From assembly GCF_021917145.1 (NCBI RefSeq), contig NW_025813750.1, positions 1 to 64,000 of the forward strand: a stretch of DNA of 64,000 nucleotides. The letters run 5' to 3'. Of this stretch, positions 56,253-64,000 are shown one piece after another. The position numbers and the translations under genes were made by a program. Each line of letters begins with the position of its first letter. Positions within the stretch are counted from its first letter, which is position 1. The stretch comes from Hypomesus transpacificus (Eukaryota > Chordata > Actinopteri > Osmeriformes > Osmeridae). Under the pieces are notes generated by a model. That model had not been told where the DNA came from, searched no databases, and worked only from the letters and a program-made list of their open reading frames with translations.

Positions 56253-59200
56253 CTACTTCCCCTTCTCCTCAGCCCACCTCTTCTTCTCTGCCTTGTAGAA
56301 GGCTGATTGTTGAAACTCCCCCCAGGTCATTTCAGCATTCATTCCGTCTGCCTTGTACAGGGACAGCACCCTGGTAGGACAGTAAATGTACCTGCCCGCC
56401 ACACCCCGGAACGAATGGTACACATGGGGGCTTTCTGGCCCCTGCTTGATGGGCTTGCGGCAGAACTTGCAGAGCCGACCGGTGGGCTGCTGTTCTGCCG
56501 CCCTCCGTTTCCCCCGCAGATCAGCCAACCTCCGTGCCTCTGCTGACCTGAGCTTGGCTGCCTCAAGCTCTTTCCCAAAGAAAGGGGTGTCCGCAAAGTC
56601 CTCAAACGGCATTCTGGGGTCATTCAGGCCTTCTGCTGCATAGAGCTTGTGGACTCTTTGTGAGCAGTAAAAGTACTTGACCTCCCCAGACTGGTAGAAG
56701 AGGTGGATGGAGGAACCGTCTCCCTGGTATCGCGACTTCGGCTGGCCACAGGCAAGACAGTTCCTCGTCTTCTTTTTGCCCAGCTGCTGCTGCTGCTGTT
56801 GTTGCAGTGCCGTCTGCTTCTGGACTATGTCCCGCACCATGTCCTCGATAGCAGCCTTGGTCAGAGGGGCCTCCTGGGGATCTCTCCCAGGTGGATTGAC
56901 CGCAGCGGGTGGTATGGTCACCACCGGCACGCTCTTGGTCTCACTCTCTGCCGTCAGGTGCTGCCACAGCTGCTGCGTCTCCAGAAGTTTCTCTGGGCTG
57001 GTGTTCAGGGACGTGCTGGCGTTGGTCCGCTTTGCCCAATGCTTCACATACTGTGAAATGTGTTGCTTTGTTGTTGGATGCAACAGGCTATTGGGATCAC
57101 GGGAAGCAGCCTGCACCAAGCCAGCGTAGTCACTGTCCACCCTCTGCAGGAAATCCTTCGACCCTTGGTGGATTCCTATGAGGCCGTCGATGACCTCCTT
57201 CATGGCCTCTGTCCACCGGGAATGGTCCAAGACGTACAGAAGCCCGCCTGCCTTGATGGACATTGTGCGAGCAGCACGCGGGTTTGCTGTGATGGGCAGT
57301 GCAGGTGTCGTTGGCAGACCTGAAGACAAGTAGAAATAACACATAATAAATATAAAATCTTGCTCTATCAAGCATCAGTGCAACTTGAGTGTTGCATCTC
57401 ATTCACATTTTACTAGCAGATGTGTAAAATGAGGGATATTTGCAAAATTACCTTGAGTGGAGGTTGATTGGACTGGCTGGACTGTGGTCTGGGGCAAGAC
57501 TCCAGAAGCCTCACCAAAGACGTCATCCTGCAACAGAGGAAGTACATGCATTTCAATTATTTAAACATGTGTGCTTAGTCTGCAGGTATAACCTGTGTAA
57601 GTTTGAAAGGGTAAATTACAAAGTGCTATCAATGCAACTTACATTGTCTTCTGGCGTGATGAAGGGCTGGTCGGCGACCACCCGGTCAGCCTCCTCTTCC
57701 TCAGCTCCCTCTTCATCAGCCCCCTGGGACCTGTTCTTGAACCAGTCCAGAGGCACAGGGCGACAGCCTGGCTCCACATACTGCAGGCCAAATCTCTCCC
57801 CTGTGTCTCTGTGGCTCAACTGCAGTGCAGGGTATTTGGCATGGCCGGTCACCCTCTCCGATGCCACGTTCAGCTGCATGATGAGCACTGGGTCAAAGAC
57901 TGCAGGTAGCTTCACGTCCGGTAACTTCAGATCCACCAATCTCTGAAAGTTCCACCGTGCCATGCCCATCATGCCTTGAGCCTGGAAGAGCTCGGAGGAA
58001 ACACAGTTGCCTGTGATCCACCGTGCCTGATGCGCATGGAAACCCTCCTGTTGGGAGGTGCCTCTCACAGGGATCCACACTGGGACAGCTGCTCCTTCAC
58101 CCTTGACGTGGTTGAGCTGCACTGTTCCTCCGTGTCTGTAAAGGATCCCGTCCTCCTCTTCTGGATCACTCAGGCAGCCTCTCAGGATGTGCACCCTCTG
58201 GAGTCTCCACAGCTTTAGCATGGACGGCTTGAAGAGGTAGACACCATTGGGATCTGTCTCTAGGAAGAACTGTTTGAGGACGCTCTCCACTCTCTCCAGC
58301 AGCTCTGTAGGTTGTGGTACCTTACAATTGAAAAAAGGATTACAGATGATTTCATATGCATTAACGGAATACAGAAATTAAATTACGTATTTTTCTTATT
58401 TATGTTATAACATAACAAGCATTATTAATGTTATGAACATTCAAAAGTACCTTGGTCCGGCAGTGTTCCCGGATATGCTGCTTTGTGGGATTGGCAGGCC
58501 TGATCCCACAGAAGGCGTATGCCTCCGTCAGCCTCTGCAGGTCAGTCTGGTCCACCACACAGAATGCAGCACTGAGGAACCGGCAGAAAGTGCTGTGGAG
58601 TGTATGGTGCTCTGACACGCACTCCCTTGAGAACCGCCGCATGCAATGGAAAAGGTCCAGTTTGACAGTGATGTCGCTGCTGTACTTTCCCCGGGAGGCA
58701 CATGAGTTGGTCAGGTTCCCAGATGTTGCCCCCGTCACCACAGCTTCCGTGGTTTTCCATGAATCCCAGTGGAGGTGCTCCTGGGGGTCAAGGTTTGGGA
58801 TCCGGAAATCAGCACAGCAGTCCCTGCTCACACAGTGAGAGAGAGAGAGAGAAAAACACAAATTAATGATAGGCTTTGAGTTTCTATGTCACCTGCATAC
58901 AATCCCCTGTAACTATATAGTATATTATATTTTGCTAAATGTTTCTGTCCTGTGTAAAATTGAATACAAAAGCTGTGATCTGGCTTTTACCTGTCCACCC
59001 ACTGGTACTTTGCCTTCGGCAGTCCAGCTGAGTCGTAGCGATGAGACAGCCCCTCGTACATGGGTTCCAGCGACCGGTCACTCTCTGACTGAAGCATCAC
59101 CCAGGACAGGATCATCCAGTTCTCATTCATCACGAGGACATGGTTCCGGATGAGAGCACCACCTTCCGGGCCACCTTCCGTGTGTGGTCAGCTCGAATGA

Positions 59201-62200
59201 CCTGCCCAAAAGTGCCTTGCAGGACAAGAGTGAGGGTCTTCTCCTTACGGTGGTACTCATGTACGAGGCAGTCTACTAGGTAGCGGGGACTGATGGCTAC
59301 CCCACACCAGCCATTGGTCAAGTCGTATGTACCAAAGGGATCAGGGGTGTTGTCCTTCCGCATGGTGCCTGTGATGGTCTTCTGCCCATACAGGCCGGAG
59401 TCACCATCCTGCACATTCTGTACAGTCAACAGATAGGCAAGGTGTGCCCTCTCGTACCGTAGGTGCAGAGCCTCATTCAGCTGATTTGCCATGTCTGTGG
59501 CCGACCTCCCTGTGCGACATAGCTCATCCATTACCGTTTTGCAGATGGCTTTTTTGTGGGTGAGAAATGCTGGCAGGATGTTGCAGAAGAGTTGTGGCAG
59601 CATTTCCATCCACTGGGGTTTGTCAGCGAACCAGTACCTCTTGCATGTTTTGCAGTTCAGCCGAGAGGCCAAGATGTAGTACTGGCCGCTGGTCCCAATA
59701 ATGACCCGGGGTCGCCCAACTCCTGCCGAAACCACATGGGGAGTGGAGCAGCCGTAGAGGCAGGGTAAAATGTAATTGTTCCTCACTCTCTCCATAATTG
59801 CATGCTCCGGTTTCCAAATGAAAAATGGATGTAGCTGGAAGTACTTGGGAGATGGCATATCATAGACTGGATCTATGAGTTCTGGTTGGGGTGGATGACG
59901 CCACAAGGAGATCATACCCATCAGATGTCGTACAGGTCGAGATCCTGGCCAAAGTCCCAAAGATTCCATCTCCGTTTTCATCCACATCTTCTGGTTTTGG
60001 GAGCAGTTCCACTGGCTGACGTCTTGGTCCTTCCTATGGAGTGGTGGTGGGATGGTAGACGGAGCTGGGGTAGGTAGCGCACCAGCTGCGGCTGGAACAG
60101 GACAGGGTAGAGCGACAGCAGCAGACGTGGCAGGAGATGGAGCAGAGTGCGGTGGCATGGTGGCTGCAGACAGCACAGGAGCCAGTCGGGGAGAGGCTGC
60201 AGGATGACAGATGATAATGATGAGCAACTACATTCTGTAAACAACAGACTAAATACATAGATTTTTAAACATATAAAATATTTTTAAATACTTTCAAGTA
60301 ATTATATTATTAAATAATAGTGACTCATACCTTTTGAGATAGCAGTGTTTGCTGACTCTGTACACAGGCCCAGTGCAAGCAACTCGGGCGGAACTGGCAC
60401 TGGAGCCTTCACTGGAACTGGGGGATCTAATGACAAAATATGTATATAGCTCACAACCTGTCTTTTTGCTACCGGGACTGCAGTGAGAGATGACTTTCAA
60501 TCACAGGCTAAGAGTTAAATGAGGTAAGTAAGTTATGTTTGATTAAATCTTGTATCTAGTTAGGCGCATGTAGACATCAATATTAACCTGGCAACAAAGA
60601 AGTGAGTCCATCACCCTGGTCTGGTCTGGAGAGTGTGGCTGCTGGTTTACTCTTTTCTATTACAGAAAGCACAATGTTATTCTCAACATCTAACATAGTA
60701 GCTCATGCAAAACACAACATATTGTTTGTAGTATGTTTTTAAATTGCAAGAGATTCAGATGTAGTCCTAGGAACATGATCATTTTACCTTGAGCAGTGCT
60801 GGGGTCCAGTCTGTTACCAGGCAGTTTAGACTGAGCAGCGGATGGATTCTTATATCCTGAAAAAAAGGACAAAGTTAGTCACCGTGTAAAAGTTATATTT
60901 CAGACTGACAGAGGCAAATTGCATGTGTGCTTTGTTTGCATGTAAGAACTTCTCTCAATTGGATCTGTCAGCAACTATCAAACAGCTTTAATCCTAAATA
61001 AATAATTTTGTTCAAAAACCTGTTAAGCAAACAATGCAAACGGTGGCATGCACATTCATGCAGTCATCATGCAGACTATAAGACAAATAACACTTACCCT
61101 CAACGAAGAGCCTGTAAATTCATAATGGGAATCATGCAGAGTATAAGAAAAAAAACACTTACCATCAACGATGGAGAGGATGTAAATTCATGATTGGAGT
61201 TTTGAAAGGCAGAACACCATAAACATTGAACAAGGCCAGAAACGTGGCATGAACATTGAACAAGGCCAGGAACGTGGCATGAACATTGACCAAGAGTCAT
61301 GTCTTGGTCCCAACAACTGATATGCAAAGAGACCTCGGCCTGCTGGTCTCTTATTCCTGGGAGATGAAGATGCACCCGAAGACAGGGCAGCAGCTAGTGA
61401 CAAAGCAGAGATGAAAAGATGTACAACATGCTGTCAAGTAGCAGTTCAAAAGCATATTGCTTTAAATGTGTCCTCAGTCACACACAACAAGGCCCACAAA
61501 GGAACATTCACTTACAGCTCTGCTTGACCATCTTGGAGGGGGAGATGTTCAGCATGGCTTGCTCCAGGTCTTCATCTTCATCCATGACTGTGGTGCAAAC
61601 AGGAAAGAAACATAAGAATGTATTCCTTTCACTGTACAATAGTTACATTTATATCCTATCTGTTACATGCATCAAATGAAAGTTAACCATAATCACAAGC
61701 ATTAAATTACTTATAATATTTAATTAATACTGATGACCTACCCACGGCTTGGCTGGAGGCGAGCAGAGGAGAGGACATGGATGCCTCCTGGGTCTTCTTG
61801 GTCAGGTACCGCTTCAGTTTGTCCATGCTAGTTCCCGGAGTGGTGGTCCGGGACAGAACGAACGCTGCAAAGCCATCTGCCCTACCCTCCCAGACGTCAC
61901 CCCAGGTCCTTGTTGGCATGCGGCCAAAGCCGACCTGTTGGTCCTCCTCCACTGAGCTGACAGCCCCGGTCCTCCTGGCCTCGTACTCCAGCACTGCCTT
62001 GATTTCCTTGAAGGAATTGGCATACCCTACAAAGGACCGCAGGCTGTCTTTGCTGGGCCCATCCAAAGGCATGCCAGCCATTTGCTCCTTTTCAAATTGT
62101 TTAATGAGGTACAGAGTGTACCCCACATCATTTTCAAGGAGCCATCTGACCAATTTCCCCTTATACTTTCCAAACTGTAAAGTATACTCCCCCAACACCT

Positions 62201-62423
62201 CAGTTTGATCAGACACATCCCCCCCTCGGTCACGGACCAAAGAGCACGCCCTTGCCCTCATCTGCTCCTCCTTTATGGGTGCTGACTTGTCCTTCAGAGA
62301 GACAGAGGAGTCCTTCCAACGCTTGGCTTCCTCAGTTGCATCTTGGAGAAGGTAGCCATGTGACCCCTTCCGAAAGACCACCACCACTCTCCCAGGATAA
62401 AAACTAAAAACTTGCTTAGACAT
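56253..62423 (-). CDS. Dada-like DDE transposase, multi-exon, copy 3 (reference copy)
   Basis: Minus-strand exons, each with GT/AG borders and matching phase: 62423-61742, 61587-61516, an uncertain exon ending near 61393, 60856-60788, 60426-60331, 60196-58991, 58823-58451, 58320-57643, 57527-57452 and 57319-56253. Exon 1 starts MSKQVF and holds FGKYKG at residues 84-89. The proline-rich linker is in the 60331 exon. The large exon has a zinc-ribbon-like part (PCLYGC ... CKTC) resembling the fish domain I know as DUF6729. A catalytic-type triad follows: D in ADHT (59187-59189), D in WVDRDCC (58993-58995), a D-x2-H motif DLFH (58655-58657), and E in QQEGFH (58045-58047), as in hAT/MuDR/P-related transposases. 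The last exon has a short polyQ run and two related CxxC zinc modules (CLACG, CKFC). One frame change near MNENW is shared by all copies, so activity is uncertain. Confidence 0.7.
61071..61198. repeat. Tandem duplication around a candidate micro-exon
   Basis: Two copies of about 64 bases each end in a splice-donor-like GGTAAGTG on the minus strand, preceded by GAATTTACA. The second copy has an A-run whose length differs among transposon copies. They may be alternative micro-exons of the transposase gene. Confidence 0.55.
61222..61294. repeat. Minisatellite of 30-base units in transposon
   Basis: About 2.4 direct copies of a unit starting AACATTGAACAAGGCC lie in or next to the uncertain third exon. 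The same repeat is in the other two transposon copies. Confidence 0.8.
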
Positions 62424-63155
62424 CTGTATTTAAAAGAAATAACACATTCAATAATTACAACAAATTACATGTCAAGAGGGGGTGGTAGCCAGAGTATTTT
62501 CAAACAACACTGCCCTACAGTAGATCTGTATCTATTCGATGAGTGTGCTTACTTGAGGTGAATGTGCCTCATCTCAACTCCCCCATCCTCCCCCATCCCC
62601 CAACAATCCCCCTCAATGTCCTTTGTCTTGGAATGTGTATTAGCTGCGAACAGCTCTCTTCTAACATGACTTTTATTCACGATTCACTATTAATTTTACA
62701 TAACATGCTGGCAAACCATTTTCGGTATATTGTTAGTAACTAACGTTACTGAATAACTTTGGGAAGTTATAGTAGTACCAACGTAACATTGCATTAGTGG
62801 CTACTGTACATACAGTTTCATTCATTCATACTGTTAGACTGAGAGTCATAGCGTGCTCAATGTTGAGTTTTCACAAAGCAGAGATGAGTAAAATAACATG
62901 TTCATTCATGATTTAGCTAGCTATTTTTAGATCTATCCAGATGGATATCTTACCTCAGTGCAGATCTACGTGTACTGTTCTCTCAAAAAATATTCTGATC
63001 TGAGACGCTTCTCTATCTCGTAAGAAAACCGCGAAACAGCGCCCCCCAAATCCCCATAGTGGCCACAAATGGTAGTATTCGATATGGTTAAGGATAGCCA
63101 TAGAGAATGAATGGGAAAAGTTAAGGAAGTTAAGACCATTCATCGCAGCCTCCCG

Positions 63156-63190
63156 CGCGGCTGACCCGGGTTCGATTCCCGGCCAATGCT
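63156..63190 (+). pseudogene. tRNA-Gly, 3' part split by transposon copy 3
   Basis: Intact T arm and acceptor strand; the discriminator reads T. Confidence 0.85.
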
Positions 63191-63319
63191 GAACCTTGAG
63201 AAAAATGTGTTTTATCTGGTGTCATTCCACTGCTTGCGGGCATTAGATATAGTCACGTGAGCTCCTGGACGATCGATCAGCTTCGGTTCGAGCTCGGCTG
63301 GCAAACAGTTGACAACGGG

Positions 63320-63401
63320 GGTAGCGTGGCCGAGCGGTCCAAGGCGCTGGATTAAGGCTCCAGTCTCTCCGGAGGCGTGGGTTCGAATCCCACCGCTGCC
63401 A
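63320..63401 (+). tRNA. tRNA-Leu(AAG)
   Basis: Consensus, 82 bases. Confidence 0.95.
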
Positions 63402-63709
63402 CTTTTGTAGGGTGCTAACGGCGTCTCATTGCTTTCAAGTCAGTAAGTGGGTTTGAAAGGTGAACTGTGGCTCGACGTGTTGTGTTGTCGTTGATGCTTT
63501 CTTGGGGGATCGTAGGTATAGTTGCTCCATCACCAGACAATACAAACCGTGAAGAGGCATTTCGTCTCTTGTGACGGTCGAACACATCCGGAGTAGGCCA
63601 AGTGTTCCAAACTCGACAGAAGTATAAACCAGGTTTAGGGCAATCTGTTACTAGTTCAGTATCGATCAGTTTTGGGAGAAGCTCGGGTGGCCAACAGCTG
63701 ACAACGGGG

Positions 63710-63791
63710 GGTAGCGTGGCCGAGCGGTCCAAGGCGCTGGATTTAGGCTCCAGTCTCTCCGGAGGCGTGGGTTCGAATCCGACTGCTGCCA
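63710..63791 (+). tRNA. tRNA-Leu(TAG), CCGAC subtype
   Basis: B box TTCGAAT intact; one T-stem mismatch. Confidence 0.8.
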
Positions 63792-64000
63792 CTTTTGTAG
63801 GGTGCTAATGCCGTCTCGTTGCTTTCAAGTCAGTAAGTGGGTTTGAAAGGTGAACTGTGGCTCGACATGTTGTCGTTGATGCTTTCTTGGGGCATCGTAG
63901 GTATAGTGGCTCCATCACCAGACAATACAAAGTGTGAGAGGCATTTCGTCTATTGTGACGGTCGAGCACATCCGGATTAGGCCAAGTGTTCCAAACTCGA

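Larger units (their letters stand above)
55605..63155 (-). mobile_element. Dada-like DNA transposon, copy 3
   Basis: A 7.55 kb element at the same tRNA-Gly base as copies 1 and 2, with CGCGG on both sides. It is closest to copy 1 (shared bases in several exons and at the right end). The left terminal 70 bases contain GTCGAATCCCAG, a B-box-like word inside a short TCGTG/CACGA hairpin. The region between the gene start and the right end (62424-63155) should hold the promoter; I see no clear TATA box there. Introns and flanks show no second gene. Confidence 0.75.
63156..64000. repeat. tRNA array segment VI, cut by window edge
   Basis: Starts with the Gly 3' part and two Leu genes, as segments II and III do after their transposons. 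The last 200 bases are spacer. Confidence 0.9.

Noticed and set aside
56707-57129. + strand frame with a run of cysteines in the transposon
   Set aside because: It is the antisense of the polyglutamine stretch in the transposase's last exon.

Overview
The window is eukaryotic and most likely from a teleost fish. It holds vertebrate-type nuclear tRNA-Leu and tRNA-Gly genes with A/B boxes and T-run terminators, intron-containing transposon genes, a class I endogenous retrovirus, and a fish-type retroposon with a TTTGA-repeat tail. I see no ordinary single-copy host protein gene. The species cannot be read from the sequence.

The backbone is a tRNA gene megacluster on the + strand. I count 47 full-length-sized tRNA-Leu loci (about 30 with anticodon TAG and 17 with AAG) and 31 full-length tRNA-Gly(TCC) loci, plus split copies. 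They sit in repeat units of roughly 0.4 to 0.6 kb with conserved spacers. Array segments lie at about 0.99-3.61, 11.17-14.16, 21.70-27.78, 31.48-39.29, 39.83-41.04, 49.10-55.60 and 63.16-64.00 kb. Within 34.1-37.8 kb the units form a higher-order repeat with a period of 1,813 bp.

Two unrelated kinds of selfish element sit inside tRNA genes of the array. (1) Three copies of a 7.55 kb DNA transposon (3.61-11.17, 14.16-21.70, 55.60-63.16 kb) interrupt tRNA-Gly at exactly the same point of the anticodon arm, flanked by CGCGG. Each carries one multi-exon minus-strand gene for a large zinc-binding protein with a DDE/RNase H-fold signature (DHT, VDRDCC, D-x2-H, and E in QQEGFH). Site choice, flanks and protein fit the Dada superfamily of small-RNA-gene-targeting transposons; this would be a tRNA-Gly-targeting family. 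(2) A class I endogenous retrovirus in the minus orientation, with 540 bp LTRs and a tRNA-Tyr-type primer binding site, interrupts the D-loop region of tRNA-Leu with a 5 bp duplication, CCAAG. It appears as a partial copy at the window start, two LTR-bounded copies (27.78-31.48 and 41.04-49.09 kb) and one solo LTR (39.29-39.83 kb), all at the same site, so one insertion was spread by duplication of the array.

A unique 1.1 kb retroposon-like insertion (22.77-23.89 kb) interrupts one spacer. The first 9 kb carry many single-base length differences in homopolymers relative to their near-identical copies, which looks like sequencing or assembly error. Taken together, the locus is a tRNA cluster that grew by unequal exchange and carried along elements that had landed in individual tRNA genes.
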